Source: Notoacmeibacter sp. (GTDB taxonomy: Bacteria > Pseudomonadota > Alphaproteobacteria > Rhizobiales > Rhizobiaceae). Taken from it: a stretch of 64,000 bases of DNA. The notes beneath the pieces were generated by a model. It saw only the letters and a program-made list of their open reading frames with translations, was not told the origin of the DNA and ran no database searches. The stretch is taken from NCBI GenBank assembly GCA_019912385.1, contig JAIOIW010000011.1, forward strand, positions 1 to 64,000, given 5' to 3'. Positions 47,507 through 57,331 of this stretch are shown here, one piece after another. Both the position numbers and the translations under genes were made by a program. Position 1 is the stretch's first letter, and every line of letters starts with the position of its first letter.

Positions 47507-48613
47507 ATGAGACCGCTCGAAGGCTTGCTGGTCATTACCCTGGAACAGGCCGTCGCTGCGCCGATGGCGAGCGTGCGGCTGGCCGACGCCGGCGCCCGCG
47601 TCATCAAGGTCGAGCGCCCGGAGGGGGATTTCGCGCGCTACTATGACGATGTCGCCTCTGGAGAGAGCGCCTATTTCGTCTGGCTCAACCGCGGCAAGCA
47701 GTCGGTATGCCTCGACCTGTCGCTGGAGACCGACCGGGCGCTTCTGGAAGCGATGCTGGTCCGCGCCGATGTCTTTGTCCAGAACCTCAAGCCCGGCGCG
47801 CTCGCAAGGCTCGGATTCGCCCGCGAGCGCCTGCGCCGCGACTATCCCCGCCTGATCCTCGCTTCCATTTCAGGATACGGCGAAAACGGCCCCTATGCCG
47901 ACCGCAAGGCCTACGACCTGCTGGTCCAGGCCGAAAGCGGCCTGTCGTCGATCACCGGCGGGCCGCAAGCACCCGCCCGCGTCGGCGTCTCGCTGGTCGA
48001 TATCGCGACCGGCCAGGCCTGCTACCAGGCGATCCTCGAGGCGCTGATCGCGCGCGGGCGCACCGGCCAGGGCGCCGACATCCGCATTTCCATGTTCGAC
48101 ACCATCGCCGACTGGATGACGGTGCCGCTGCTCCAGCATGAAGGCGGCCGGCCGCCCGAACGAATCGGCCTTGCCCATCCATCCATCGCGCCCTACGGCG
48201 CCTTCGCGACCGCCGACGGCGCAGCGCTGCTGATCTCGATCCAGAGCGATCGCGAATGGGCGGTCCTCGCCGCGCGCATCCTGGGCGAAGCGGATCTGGC
48301 GTCCGACCCGCGTTTTGCCACCAACGTGGCACGCGTCGCCAATCGTGTGCAAACCGACGGTCTCGTTGCGAAAGCGTTTTCGCAGCAGTCCGCCGCCGCG
48401 CTTTCCGCCGCGCTCGAGGCAGCCGGCATCGCCTTCGCGCGGGTCAGTTCCATGGCCGACCTTTCAGCTCATGCGGATCTGAAACGGATACGCGTGGACA
48501 CGCCCGGAGGGCCGGTCGCCTGCCCCGCGCCGCCGTCGGGCGCCGGGCCGTTCGCTCCGGTGCCGAGCCTCGGCGAGCACACCGCCCTTGTCCGCCGCGA
48601 ATTCGGCAAATAG
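47507..48613 (+). CDS. class III (CaiB/BaiF-family) CoA-transferase
   Basis: Family III CoA-transferases move CoA between carboxylic acids through an aspartyl-CoA intermediate. This 368-residue protein has the N-terminal LEQAVAAPMASVRLADAGARVIKVERPEGDF region, typical of the family, and Asp165 (GVSLVDIATG) at the place of the catalytic Asp169 of formyl-CoA transferase. It is somewhat shorter than the usual 390-430 residues. I chose the ATG at 47507 because MRPLEG matches the family start. The acid activated is unknown, and its partner may be the product of the neighbouring enzymes. Confidence 0.88.
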   Translation: MRPLEGLLVITLEQAVAAPMASVRLADAGARVIKVERPEGDFARYYDDVASGESAYFVWLNRGKQSVCLDLSLETDRALLEAMLVRADVFVQNLKPGALARLGFARERLRRDYPRLILASISGYGENGPYADRKAYDLLVQAESGLSSITGGPQAPARVGVSLVDIATGQACYQAILEALIARGRTGQGADIRISMFDTIADWMTVPLLQHEGGRPPERIGLAHPSIAPYGAFATADGAALLISIQSDREWAVLAARILGEADLASDPRFATNVARVANRVQTDGLVAKAFSQQSAAALSAALEAAGIAFARVSSMADLSAHADLKRIRVDTPGGPVACPAPPSGAGPFAPVPSLGEHTALVRREFGK

Positions 48614-48667
48614 CCGGTGTTCCGCCTGCGCCGATCGTGACAGGATCAGTTGGGAGTCCGGCCGGCC

Positions 48668-49426
48668 ATGACGCAGAACCAGTTCGACACGATCGTCTAT
48701 GCCTGGATCGCGATGGCGGTCCTTCTCCTGCCCGTCCAGCTTGCCGTCACCGCGCCCTATGGCCGCCATGTCCGCCCGCGCTGGGGACCGGTCATCGGCA
48801 ACAGGGTCGGCTGGATCGTAATGGAGGCCGTGTCGCCAATCGTGTTCGCGGCGGCCTTCCTATACGGCGGGGCACCCGCGCCGGGCCCCGTATGGGTGTT
48901 CCTGGCCCTGTGGATGGCGCATTACCTCAACCGGACTTTCATTTTTCCGTTGCGCACGAAAACGGCGGGCAAGACGATCCCGCTCGCCATCGTCGCCTCG
49001 GCAATCCTGTTCAATGCCTTCAACGGCTGGTCCAACGGCTTCTATCTCGGCTCGCCATGGGCGGCCTACACCGCCGCCTGGTTTCTCGATATCCGCTTCG
49101 GTGCGGGTATCGCGATCTTCTTTGCCGGCGCCGCGATCAACATCTGGGCCGACAACCGCTTGCTGGCACTGCGTCGGGACGGGAAAAGCGGCTATTCCAT
49201 CCCGCGCGGCGGCCTGTTCGAACGGGTGTCGTGTCCCAATCACCTCGGCGAGATCGTCGAATGGACCGGCTTCGCCATCGCCTGCTGGAACCTTCCGGCC
49301 GCCGCTTTCGCGGTCTGGACGGCGGCCAATCTTGGGCCGAGAGCGATCAGCCATCATCGCTGGTACAGGCGCGAGTTCCCCGACTATCCCCAGGGGCGCC
49401 GCGCCTTGCTGCCCGGAATCTTGTGA
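48668..49426 (+). CDS. steroid 5-alpha-reductase-like membrane protein
   Basis: This 252-residue protein has six or seven hydrophobic segments. Its C-terminal part resembles the 3-oxo-5-alpha-steroid 4-dehydrogenase / isoprenylcysteine methyltransferase-like superfamily: SIPRGGLFERVSCPNHLGEIVEWTGFA and a final HHRWYRREFPDYP motif. Bacterial members are poorly characterised; the fold binds NADPH in reductases. It follows the CoA-transferase by 54 bases on the same strand. It could be part of that unit or independent. The superfamily call is fair and the function is unknown. Confidence 0.72.
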   Translation: MTQNQFDTIVYAWIAMAVLLLPVQLAVTAPYGRHVRPRWGPVIGNRVGWIVMEAVSPIVFAAAFLYGGAPAPGPVWVFLALWMAHYLNRTFIFPLRTKTAGKTIPLAIVASAILFNAFNGWSNGFYLGSPWAAYTAAWFLDIRFGAGIAIFFAGAAINIWADNRLLALRRDGKSGYSIPRGGLFERVSCPNHLGEIVEWTGFAIACWNLPAAAFAVWTAANLGPRAISHHRWYRREFPDYPQGRRALLPGIL

Positions 49427-49455
49427 ATGCCGCCCGGCTGTCGACGCCGGTCCGG

Positions 49456-50472
49456 TCAATCGAGCCGGAAGCGGTACTCCGTCACTTGGCGGTAGGTTTC
49501 TCCGGGCCTGAGCACGGCGGACGGGAAATAGGCGCGGTTTGGCGCGTCGGGCCAGACCTGCGGTTCGAGCGCCAGGCCGGCATGCGCGCCATAGCGGCGG
49601 CCGTCGAGACCGGGGACCGGCCGCGCGACGTTTGCGCCGGCATAGAACTGGAGGCCCGGTTCCGTCGTCCACACGTCGAGTTCGACACCCGACCGCCCGC
49701 CTTGCACCCACGCGGCCTGGCGCAATGGCCCGCGCGCGGCGGCAAGGCAGAAATTGTGATCGTAACCGATCTGCTCCCCGGCGGTCTCCATGCGGATCGG
49801 TCGCGGCGTCCTGAAGTCGAAGGCCGAGTGATCGACCGGCATCACGACACCGGTGGGGATCAGGTCGTCGTCGACGGGAAGATAGGCCTGAGCCGGGATC
49901 ATCAGGCGGTGGTCGAGAATGTCGCCGCTCCCGCCGTCGTCGAGGTTGAAATAGGAGTGATGCGCGAGGTTGCACAACGTCGGTTCGTCGGTGGTCGCTG
50001 TCAATTCCACCACCAGCCGGCCGCCGGTCTTCAGACGGTAGGTGCAGGCCATCGTCAGCGTTCCGGGAAAACCCATCCACCCCGCCGGGTCGGTCAACTC
50101 CAGTCGCACGAAATCCTCGCCGCCGTCGGCCAGATGCCAGTTGCGCTGCCCGGTCCCCTTCCGCCCGCCATGCAGTACATGCCGGTCGAGGAAATTGGCA
50201 TCGACGACGTGTCGTTCTCCGTCGAGCAGGAAGCGCGCATTGGCGATGCGGTTGGCGTAGCGCCCGGCGATGGCGCCAAAATACGCGCCATGGGCTTTGT
50301 AGTCGTCAAGGCTTTCGAAACCGAGCACCAGCGGCTCGGGATGGCCCTGCAACTGGAGCCGCTGGATCGAGGCGCCGAACGTCATGACCGATGCCGTCAG
50401 GCCGCCGCCGGCAAGCGTCGCGAGCAGGACCTCCTCGCTGTTTTCCAGCATGCCGAAATGATCTGCTTCCAT
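49456..50472 (-). CDS. galM: aldose 1-epimerase (galactose mutarotase family)
   Basis: Aldose 1-epimerase interconverts alpha and beta anomers of aldoses. The 338-residue protein has the family motifs GRYANRIANARF, the catalytic His in CNLAHHSYFNL and the Glu in AGLALEPQVWPD near the C-terminus. I chose the ATG at 50472 (MEADHFG) because GGAAG lies 5 bases upstream; the frame opens four codons earlier at a TTG. It is divergent from hemA. GalM is the best-known name, but the sugar is not determined. Confidence 0.9.
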   Translation of the reverse strand: MEADHFGMLENSEEVLLATLAGGGLTASVMTFGASIQRLQLQGHPEPLVLGFESLDDYKAHGAYFGAIAGRYANRIANARFLLDGERHVVDANFLDRHVLHGGRKGTGQRNWHLADGGEDFVRLELTDPAGWMGFPGTLTMACTYRLKTGGRLVVELTATTDEPTLCNLAHHSYFNLDDGGSGDILDHRLMIPAQAYLPVDDDLIPTGVVMPVDHSAFDFRTPRPIRMETAGEQIGYDHNFCLAAARGPLRQAAWVQGGRSGVELDVWTTEPGLQFYAGANVARPVPGLDGRRYGAHAGLALEPQVWPDAPNRAYFPSAVLRPGETYRQVTEYRFRLD

Positions 50473-50592
50473 CTTTTCTTCCAAGCGCTCCTGCCAAAGC
50501 TAGATGGGGCCGCTCCACCGGCGTCAAGGGGTCCGGTCGCGGATTTCCCGTTCCGCGGACCATTGCGTGCGGCGTGGTTTTTTGTCGCTCAT

Positions 50593-50606
50593 TTGAGTTT
50601 TATCAA
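50593..50606. promoter_or_regulatory. FNR/FixK-type box upstream of hemA
   Basis: TTGAG-TTTT-ATCAA matches the FNR/FixK consensus TTGAT-N4-ATCAA at 9 of 10 conserved positions. It lies 254 bases before the hemA start in the 387-base divergent gap 50473-50859. hemA is a known FnrL or FixK target in Rhodobacter and Bradyrhizobium. The long distance implies a long leader or a promoter around 50630-50700. Apart from this box and the palindrome at 50823 I see nothing else in the gap. Confidence 0.6.
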
Positions 50607-50822
50607 TTATCGTCCCCAATTCTGTGACAAATAGTAACGTCGGCAAGGGGTTGGATGGCAATGGCGCTTAGGGAATGAGATCCTGAACCGTCGAATGTCT
50701 TTCCCGGAGCCGTCCGGTCAACGTGTGAACGGCGCAACAAGTGGAGATCTCCGCATTCAGCAGATTGTCATGCTGGCGGATCTAGGAAATATCACGCCCG
50801 CATCTGGAAATGCGGATAAAGG

Positions 50823-50840
50823 CATGCAAGAACTTGCATG
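50823..50840 (+). promoter_or_regulatory. 18-base palindrome just before the hemA ribosome binding site
   Basis: CATGCAAG-AA-CTTGCATG is an exact 8-bp dyad ending 19 bases before the hemA ATG. In the mRNA it would form a short hairpin next to the GACGGGAG ribosome binding site; in DNA it would be a compact operator. Either could adjust heme synthesis. The element is seen; its role is inferred. Confidence 0.5.
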
Positions 50841-50859
50841 TGAGGACGGGAGTAAACGG

Positions 50860-52074
50860 ATGGATTTCGAGAAACATTTCCAGGAGCGGCTCGACCAGCT
50901 CAAGAAGGAAGGCAACTACCGGGTCTTTGCCGACCTGGAACGCAAGGCGGGATCGTTTCCGCGCGCCGTGCGTCATTTCGGCGAGGAAGCCCGCGATGTC
51001 ACCGTCTGGTGCTCCAACGATTACCTGGGAATGGGTCAGAATCCCGTCGTCACCGCCGCGATGCACGAGACCATCGACAAATGTGGCGCGGGTGCCGGCG
51101 GCACGCGCAACATTTCCGGCACCAACCACTATCACGTGCTGCTCGAGCAGGAACTTGCCGACTTGCACGGCAAGGAAGCCGCGCTTCTGTTCACCTCCGG
51201 CTACGTTTCGAACTGGGCCGCGCTCGGCACGCTGCTGGCCAAAATCCCGGGCATGATCGTCTTCTCCGACGAGATGAACCACGCCTCGATGATCGAGGGC
51301 ATTCGCCATTCGCGCTGCGAAAAGTACCGCTTCCGCCACAATGATCCCGACGATTTGCGGCGCAAGCTTGCCGCCGCCGACCCCGACGCGCCGAAGATGG
51401 TCGCGTTCGAGAGCGTCTATTCGATGGACGGCGACATAGCGCCGATCAAGGAAATCTGCGACGTCGCCGACGAATTCGGTGCCATGACCTATCTTGACGA
51501 AGTCCATGCCGTGGGCCTCTACGGTCCGCGCGGCGGCGGCATCGCCGAACGTGAAGGCCTGATGGACCGCCTGACGGTCATCGAGGGCACGCTCGGCAAG
51601 GCGTTCGGCGTCATGGGCGGCTACATTGCCGGATCGGCCGCGCTGGTCGATTTTGTCCGCTCCTTCGCTTCCGGCTTCATCTTCACCACCGCGCTGCCGC
51701 CGGCGCTGGCGGCCGGCGCGCGCGCCTCGATCCGCCACCTCAAGAACAGCCAGATGGAGCGCGCCCGCCACAAGGAGCGCGTCGCGAAGGTGCGCGCCGC
51801 CCTCGACAGGCGCGGAATCCCCTACCTGGACAATCCGAGCCACATCGTGCCGGTGATGGTCAAGGATCCGGTCAAGTGCAAGTTCCTGTCCGATATCCTG
51901 CTCGACAATTACGGGATCTACGTTCAGCCGATCAACTACCCGACCGTTGCCAAGGGTACGGAGCGCCTGCGCATCACCCCGACGCCGCTGCACACGGATG
52001 CCGACATCGAGAATCTTGCCAGCGCCCTGAGCGACCTGTGGTCGCAATGCGCGCTTGCCCGTTCGGTGGCGTAG
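50860..52074 (+). CDS. hemA: 5-aminolevulinate synthase
   Basis: HemA condenses glycine and succinyl-CoA to 5-aminolevulinate, the first step of heme and cobalamin precursor synthesis by the C4 route of alphaproteobacteria. The 404 residues match the family. The PLP lysine is Lys247 (EGTLGKAFG), and [15 protein letters not shown] is the cofactor aspartate motif. I chose the ATG at 50860 ([11 protein letters not shown]); the open frame upstream is leader sequence. An FNR-type box and a palindrome precede it and a strong terminator follows. Confident call. Confidence 0.97.
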   Translation: MDFEKHFQERLDQLKKEGNYRVFADLERKAGSFPRAVRHFGEEARDVTVWCSNDYLGMGQNPVVTAAMHETIDKCGAGAGGTRNISGTNHYHVLLEQELADLHGKEAALLFTSGYVSNWAALGTLLAKIPGMIVFSDEMNHASMIEGIRHSRCEKYRFRHNDPDDLRRKLAAADPDAPKMVAFESVYSMDGDIAPIKEICDVADEFGAMTYLDEVHAVGLYGPRGGGIAEREGLMDRLTVIEGTLGKAFGVMGGYIAGSAALVDFVRSFASGFIFTTALPPALAAGARASIRHLKNSQMERARHKERVAKVRAALDRRGIPYLDNPSHIVPVMVKDPVKCKFLSDILLDNYGIYVQPINYPTVAKGTERLRITPTPLHTDADIENLASALSDLWSQCALARSVA

Positions 52075-52104
52075 GACAGACCGCTTCAACAAGACGTTGA
52101 CATG

Positions 52105-52132
52105 AGCCGGGCATGTGAGTGCCCGGCTTTTT
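52105..52132 (+). terminator. intrinsic terminator of hemA
   Basis: AGCCGGGCA and TGCCCGGCT form a 9-bp stem with a 6-base loop, followed by a TTTTT run. It lies 31 bases after the hemA stop. Confidence 0.9.
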
Positions 52133-52296
52133 GCGCCTCGACCGGAGAAACGGGCTTTGCGCCCGGCTGCTTCTGTTTACATGATCGCTAAAATTGCATC
52201 GGCCATGTTACCGGTTTGATCACACGAATTCCCGACAATTGCGAAGCCTTGGCCGTCGAACCCGCCAGGGCATGCGGTTTTCAAGGGAGACCGGCC

Positions 52297-52593
52297 ATGA
52301 AACTGGAAGCGATCGACACATCATTTACGGAAGTTCTGGACGGGATGGCCTTCATGATGCGCTACGGTGCGAGCCGCGTCATCGTCATCGTCGCCAACGA
52401 AACGCTCGTGCGCCAGGGCCTGCCCGATGATCCTGCTCTTCGCGGCGAGTTCCTCGACCGGCATCTCGCTGACTGGCAGCAGGTGGCCAATGCCAAGTTT
52501 GTCCGCGGCGATTACGAAAACCGGGGATTGCGCGTGCGCATCCTGCCGCGCGACCTGGCGCCCGCCATGTCGCAATTGCGCGCTGCCGGCTGA
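52297..52593 (+). CDS. small hypothetical protein, 98 residues
   Basis: I do not recognise this family. The protein is soluble, without cysteine or membrane segments, and has an alternating hydrophobic strand near the start (GASRVIVIVANETLV) and a second one near the end (GLRVRILPRDL), so a small alpha/beta fold is likely. The ATG at 52297 has AAGGGAGA upstream; the frame upstream is open but without a site. It is a single gene, convergent with the secreted protein at 52608. Confidence 0.65.
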   Translation: MKLEAIDTSFTEVLDGMAFMMRYGASRVIVIVANETLVRQGLPDDPALRGEFLDRHLADWQQVANAKFVRGDYENRGLRVRILPRDLAPAMSQLRAAG

Positions 52594-52607
52594 ACGGCGG
52601 CGACGGT

Positions 52608-53396
52608 TCAACGCGCCAGGGGAGGCGCGCCATCCGGTTTCTGGCCGGCTAAAAAGCGGAAGAAGGCGACATTGCGATTGACGTAAGACCCCTCCGGGCC
52701 AATGAAATTGCCGCTCTTCAGGATTGAAAATCCGTAATAGGTCCAGGTGCCGCCGCTTTCGCGCGCAAGGAAATGCAGCGACTTCAGCGCTCCAGCGGGA
52801 AAAAATGTCACCGGCCCGATCCCGATCGCCGTCAGGTTCACCATTTCGAAGGCAAAACGGTCAGGACCGCTCGAGATCGTCCTGAAACTGTAGGCATTTA
52901 TGCCCGTGGACCGCGTATCGTCCTGCGCCAGGTAAAGCGTGCGCCCGCCGAGAACCTCTGCAGCTGTGAAATCGGCGCGGCGCGAACGCCCGCCCGCCGA
53001 CTTGCTCGCATAGGCGTCGTCCAGCAATACCCGCCAGTTCCCGTCCGTGACCGACCAGTAGCGCAGGCCCTTCGTGCGCGAAACCGCGCCGACCCGGCGG
53101 GCGAGGTCCTCCAGCGAACCGGAGAAACGGAACCGGCCGGCAAGCGCGATCGCCAGCATCGCCTTGTGCGAAAGCAGGTTACCGCAACCGGTGTCCGTCA
53201 GCGGGCCGATATTGCGCCAGATCGCGACCCGGGGCTGGGCGTCGGCCGCGCCATAGGCAGGCGCCGGCTTCCGGCCGTCCGCGGGGCAGACGGGCGCCGC
53301 GCTGTCGGCCGCTGCAATGCCGGCCCATGCAAGGACGAGAGCCAACGAGACGAGAACTGACGCGGCACTGCGCAGATCGAAAGGCTTGTTTCGCAT
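52608..53396 (-). CDS. secreted hypothetical protein, 262 residues
   Basis: I do not recognise this protein. It has an N-terminal signal peptide (hydrophobic stretch VLVSLALVLAWAGIAAA, cleavage near residue 30) and a mature part of about 230 residues with two cysteines in the first 50 residues. The mature part is rich in aromatic and Gly/Ser residues and has no membrane segment, so it is probably periplasmic. I chose the ATG at 53396; a GTG five codons earlier also opens the frame but lies directly on the GGGAG sequence. It follows glpK by 68 bases on the same strand. Confidence 0.65.
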   Translation of the reverse strand: MRNKPFDLRSAASVLVSLALVLAWAGIAAADSAAPVCPADGRKPAPAYGAADAQPRVAIWRNIGPLTDTGCGNLLSHKAMLAIALAGRFRFSGSLEDLARRVGAVSRTKGLRYWSVTDGNWRVLLDDAYASKSAGGRSRRADFTAAEVLGGRTLYLAQDDTRSTGINAYSFRTISSGPDRFAFEMVNLTAIGIGPVTFFPAGALKSLHFLARESGGTWTYYGFSILKSGNFIGPEGSYVNRNVAFFRFLAGQKPDGAPPLAR

Positions 53397-53464
53397 GCGA
53401 ATCGCTTTCACTCCCGTTCACGGCATTTCGATGGCCGACAGCAGCGATGCCCGGAGCGGGCGTC

Positions 53465-54958
53465 TCACCGCGTCAGCGTCCGCGCCACCGCATCGCGCCA
53501 GCCGGCGAGTTTCCGTCCCCGGTCCACGGCGCTCATCGACGGTTCGAACCGTGTGTCGCGTGCCCAGCTGCTGGCAAACGCCGCGCGACCGGGCCAGACA
53601 CCGGTGCGGGCGCCGGCGAGCCATGCCGCGCCGAGCGCTGTCGTCTCCAGCACGACCGGGCGGTCGACCGGCGCGTCCAGTATGTCGGCGAGGCGCTGCA
53701 TCGTCCAGTCGGAGGCGACCATGCCGCCATCGACCCTGAGCACGGTCTTCACGGCCGCCGGTGACACCCAGTCCTTCTGCATGGCGGCAAGCAGGTCGTG
53801 GGTCTGGTAGCAGACCGCTTCCAGCGTCGCCCGCGCGATCTCGTTGGGCCCGGTGGCGCGCGTCAGGCCGAACATGGCGCCGCGGGCCTGCGCGTCCCAG
53901 TGTGGCGCGCCAAGGCCGGTGAAGGCGGGAACCAGGTAGATGTCCTGGCCGGGATCGGCCCTTGCCGCCATCTCGCCGCTCTCGGAAGCCGCCTTCATGA
54001 AGCCGAGCCCGTCGCGCAGCCATTGCACCGTGGCTCCGGCCATGAAGATCGAGCCTTCCAGCGCGTAGGTGGTCTCGCCGTCGAGGCGGTAGGCGATGGT
54101 CGTCAGCAGCCGGTTGGTCGAGCGCACCATGTCGCTGCCGGTATTCAGCAGCGCGAAACAGCCCGTGCCATAAGTCGATTTCAGCATGCCCGGTTCGAAA
54201 CAGGCATTGCCGATGGTCGCCGCCTGCTGGTCGCCGGCAACCCCTAGGATCGGGATCTCCGCGCCGAACAGCGCCCGCTCCGTCACGCCGAATTCAGCGG
54301 CGCTGTCGAGCACCTCCGGCAGGACGGCGCCGGGGATGCCGAGTATTTTCATGAGATCCGCATCCCACCGGTTCTCCGCGATGTTATAGATTAGCGTGCG
54401 CGAGGCGTTGGTTGCGTCGGTGACATGCGCCCGGCCGCCGGACAGCCGCCAGATCAGGAAACTGTCGATCGTGCCGAAGGCGACGCGGCCATCCATGGCC
54501 CGCTCGCGCAGTCCGTTCACGTTGTCGAGCAGCCAGGCCACTTTCGTGCCCGAGAAATACGGATCGAGCAGCAGCCCGGTCTTTGCCGCGAAATCCTCTT
54601 CAAGTCCTTCCCGCTTCAGCCGCGCGCAGAGTTCGGCGGTGCGCCGGTCCTGCCAGACGATCGCCCGGTGCACCGGTTCGCCGGTCTGACGATCCCATAT
54701 GACGGTGGTTTCGCGCTGGTTGGTGATGCCGATCGCGGCGATCTGCCAGGCATCGATCCCGGCGCGCGCGATCGCCTCGCGGCAGACTTCCACGACGGAC
54801 TGCCAGATCTCCTCGGCATCGTGCTCGACCCAGCCCGATTTCGGAAAATATTGCGGGAATTCCTTCTGACCGACCCCGGCGATCTTCTGCTTTTCGTCGA
54901 AGACGATGGCTCGCGAGGACGTGGTCCCCTGATCGATCGCCAGCACATACCCGCTCAT
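53465..54958 (-). CDS. glpK: glycerol kinase
   Basis: GlpK phosphorylates glycerol to sn-glycerol 3-phosphate. The 497 residues match the family. The FGGY-kinase motifs [20 protein letters not shown] and the ATPase [12 protein letters not shown] are present. I chose the ATG at 54958 ([11 protein letters not shown]). It starts 5 bases after the glpD stop, so the two are in one operon with glpR. No glycerol channel or glycerol-phosphate transporter is encoded nearby. Confidence 0.96.
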   Translation of the reverse strand: MSGYVLAIDQGTTSSRAIVFDEKQKIAGVGQKEFPQYFPKSGWVEHDAEEIWQSVVEVCREAIARAGIDAWQIAAIGITNQRETTVIWDRQTGEPVHRAIVWQDRRTAELCARLKREGLEEDFAAKTGLLLDPYFSGTKVAWLLDNVNGLRERAMDGRVAFGTIDSFLIWRLSGGRAHVTDATNASRTLIYNIAENRWDADLMKILGIPGAVLPEVLDSAAEFGVTERALFGAEIPILGVAGDQQAATIGNACFEPGMLKSTYGTGCFALLNTGSDMVRSTNRLLTTIAYRLDGETTYALEGSIFMAGATVQWLRDGLGFMKAASESGEMAARADPGQDIYLVPAFTGLGAPHWDAQARGAMFGLTRATGPNEIARATLEAVCYQTHDLLAAMQKDWVSPAAVKTVLRVDGGMVASDWTMQRLADILDAPVDRPVVLETTALGAAWLAGARTGVWPGRAAFASSWARDTRFEPSMSAVDRGRKLAGWRDAVARTLTR

Positions 54959-54963
54959 GGCCG

Positions 54964-56517
54964 TTATCCGCCCTGTCCGCTGTCCGTGGCACGGCTCGCC
55001 CGCGCCCTGTCCTTCATCCACCGGTCGACGGCCTCGATCTGGCCGGCGGTCATGCGGATGCCGAGCCTGGTCCGCCTGTACAGCACGTCATCGGCCTCCA
55101 TCGCCCATTCATATTTCATGAGATAGCGAATCTCGGCCTCGTGCAAGCCTGCGCCGAAATCCGGGCCGAGATCGGCAATCGACTTTGCGTCGCCGAGCAG
55201 CGTCGCCGTCTCGGTGCCGTACAGGCGGACCAGCCGTTCCAGCAATTGCGTTCCGGCAAAGGGGTAGCGCTCAGCCATGCCGGCGACGAGCGCGTCATAG
55301 CCTGTCGGCTCGAAATCGCCGCCGGGAAGCCTGGTGCCGCGGGTCCAGGCCGGCTTGCGTTTGCCAAGCATGTCCTCGACCTCCGCGAGCATCGCCTCGG
55401 CGAGCTTGCGATAGGTGGTGATCTTGCCGCCGAATATGTTGACCACCGTGCCGCCGCCGAGCTTGTGGTCCCGCCGGATCACGTAGTCGCGGGTCGCTTC
55501 CTGCGCCCTCGAGGCACCATCGTCAAACAGCGGCCGCACGCCCGAATAGGTCCACACGACGTCGTCCCGCGTCACCGGTTCGGCGAAATACTCGCTGGCC
55601 ATGGCGCACAGATAGTCCACTTCTCCCGGCGTGATCTCCGGATGCACGGGCATGGTGTCATGTTCGGTATCGGTCGTGCCGATCAGCGTGAAGTCGCGTT
55701 CATAGGGGATGGCGAAGATGACCCGCTGGTCGGCGTTCTGGAAGATGTATGGCCGGTCATGATCGAATTTCCGGCGGATGACGATATGGCTGCCGCCGAC
55801 GAGGCGCACATTGTGCGCGTCGTTGTGGCTGAAAACTGCTCTCAGGACCTGGTCGACCCACGGACCGGCGGCGTTGACGACGACCGACGCGGTGATCTCC
55901 TGTATCCCCGCCTCGCCATCCAGTGTCACGTGCCATTTGCCGCCTTCGTGAACCGCCCTGCTGGCGGCCGTGCGCGCCAGGATGCGGGCGCCGCGCGCCT
56001 CGGCATCGCGCAGGTTGAGGATCACCATGCGCGTATCCTCCACCCAGCAGTCGGAATATTCGAAACCCTTGCGGAACAGCGGCTTCAGCGGCTTTCCGGC
56101 GGGATCGCGAGTCAGGTCGAGCGTCCTGGTTCCCGGCAGCAATCTGCGCCCGCCGAGGTGGTCGTAGAGGAAGAGCCCGATGCGCAGCATCCAGGCCGGG
56201 CGAAGGCCCTTGTGGTAGGGCAGGACGAAACGCAGCGGCCATATGATGTGCGGCGCCATTTTCCACAGCACCTCGCGCTCCATCAGCGCCTCGCGGACCA
56301 GACGGAACTCGTAGAATTCCAGATAGCGCAGTCCGCCATGCACCAGCTTGGTCGATGCCGAGGACGTGCCCGATCCGAAATCGCCCGCATCGCACAGGCA
56401 GACCGAATAGCCCCGGCCCGCCGCGTCGCGCGCAATTCCGGCGCCGTTGATGCCGCCGCCGATGACCAGAATATCGAAATGCGCCTGCCCGCCGTTGATT
56501 GAAGTTGATGTGCTCAT
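54964..56517 (-). CDS. glpD: aerobic glycerol-3-phosphate dehydrogenase
   Basis: GlpD oxidises glycerol 3-phosphate to dihydroxyacetone phosphate and feeds electrons to quinone at the membrane. The 517-residue protein has the FAD motif [19 protein letters not shown] and family stretches [13 protein letters not shown] and [14 protein letters not shown]. Its start overlaps the glpR stop (ATGA) and glpK follows. Confident call. Confidence 0.96.
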   Translation of the reverse strand: MSTSTSINGGQAHFDILVIGGGINGAGIARDAAGRGYSVCLCDAGDFGSGTSSASTKLVHGGLRYLEFYEFRLVREALMEREVLWKMAPHIIWPLRFVLPYHKGLRPAWMLRIGLFLYDHLGGRRLLPGTRTLDLTRDPAGKPLKPLFRKGFEYSDCWVEDTRMVILNLRDAEARGARILARTAASRAVHEGGKWHVTLDGEAGIQEITASVVVNAAGPWVDQVLRAVFSHNDAHNVRLVGGSHIVIRRKFDHDRPYIFQNADQRVIFAIPYERDFTLIGTTDTEHDTMPVHPEITPGEVDYLCAMASEYFAEPVTRDDVVWTYSGVRPLFDDGASRAQEATRDYVIRRDHKLGGGTVVNIFGGKITTYRKLAEAMLAEVEDMLGKRKPAWTRGTRLPGGDFEPTGYDALVAGMAERYPFAGTQLLERLVRLYGTETATLLGDAKSIADLGPDFGAGLHEAEIRYLMKYEWAMEADDVLYRRTRLGIRMTAGQIEAVDRWMKDRARASRATDSGQGG

Positions 56518-57314
56518 GAGGCGACGTTTCCTCGGCTGGCTGTTTCCTGGTTGCGCGCGATGACAAGCTCGACTTCCGCCTCCGCGCATAATTCGGCAAT
56601 GTGGACCGGTGGCGGCGCATCGCTGACGAACACGTCGAGGTCGGTGATGTGGCCGATCTGAACCGGCGCTCGCCGCTCGAACTTGGTATGGTCGGCGACC
56701 AGGATCTTCTTGCGCGCCTGGCCGAGGATCGCCTGGGCGACCCTAACCTCGCGGTAGTCGAAGTCGAGCAGCGCGCCTTCCTCGTCGATCCCCGAAGCGC
56801 CGATGATCGCGTAATCGACCTTGAACTGCCGGATGAGGTCGACCGCCACGGCGCCGACGATGCCGCCGTCGCTCTTGCGCACCATGCCGCCCGATATGAC
56901 CAGTTCGATGCCCGGCGCATCGGACAGGATCATCGCGACATTGAGGTTGTTGGTGATGACCAGCGACTCCCGGTGACGCCTGAGCGCATGAGCGACCTGT
57001 TCGGTCGTCGTTCCGATATTGAGGATGAGCGAGGCCCCGTCGGGGATCAGGCCTGCCACGGCTTCCGCGATCCGCGCCTTTCCGCCCGCAGCGATTTCGC
57101 GGCGCGCCTGATAGGCCAGATTGACCGTGTTTGACGGAAACACGGCGCCACCGTGCACCCGCTGCAGCTTTTCCATGTCGCACAGATCGTTGAGATCCTT
57201 GCGGATCGTCTGGGGTGTCACCGCGAACCTGACGGCCAACGATTCCACGTCGACACGGCCTTCCCGGCGTGCGATTTCCAGTATGTCCGTCTGGCGTGGC
57301 GGCAGGGGGAGCAT
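56514..57314 (-). CDS. glpR: DeoR-family repressor of glycerol metabolism, GlpR-like
   Basis: GlpR-type DeoR repressors bind glycerol 3-phosphate and control glycerol genes. The 266-residue protein has the N-terminal DeoR helix-turn-helix (VDVESLAVRFAVTPQTIRKDL, about residues 20-40) and the sugar-phosphate-isomerase-like effector domain with LILNIGTTTEQVA and VADHTKFERRAPVQI. The ATG at 57314 has AGAGGAGAC upstream. It is coupled to glpD by ATGA. GlpR-like half-sites lie in front of the gene, which suggests autoregulation of the operon. Confidence 0.92.
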   Translation of the reverse strand: MLPLPPRQTDILEIARREGRVDVESLAVRFAVTPQTIRKDLNDLCDMEKLQRVHGGAVFPSNTVNLAYQARREIAAGGKARIAEAVAGLIPDGASLILNIGTTTEQVAHALRRHRESLVITNNLNVAMILSDAPGIELVISGGMVRKSDGGIVGAVAVDLIRQFKVDYAIIGASGIDEEGALLDFDYREVRVAQAILGQARKKILVADHTKFERRAPVQIGHITDLDVFVSDAPPPVHIAELCAEAEVELVIARNQETASRGNVAS

Positions 57315-57331
57315 GGGCCGTCTCCTCTGGT

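Noticed and set aside
48256-50634. A 792-codon plus-strand frame over the CoA-transferase end, the membrane protein and galM antisense
   Set aside because: It overlaps three supported genes in wrong frames and shows no domain.
55141-56502. A 453-codon plus-strand frame
   Set aside because: Antisense to glpD, which has a full FAD motif and operon context.
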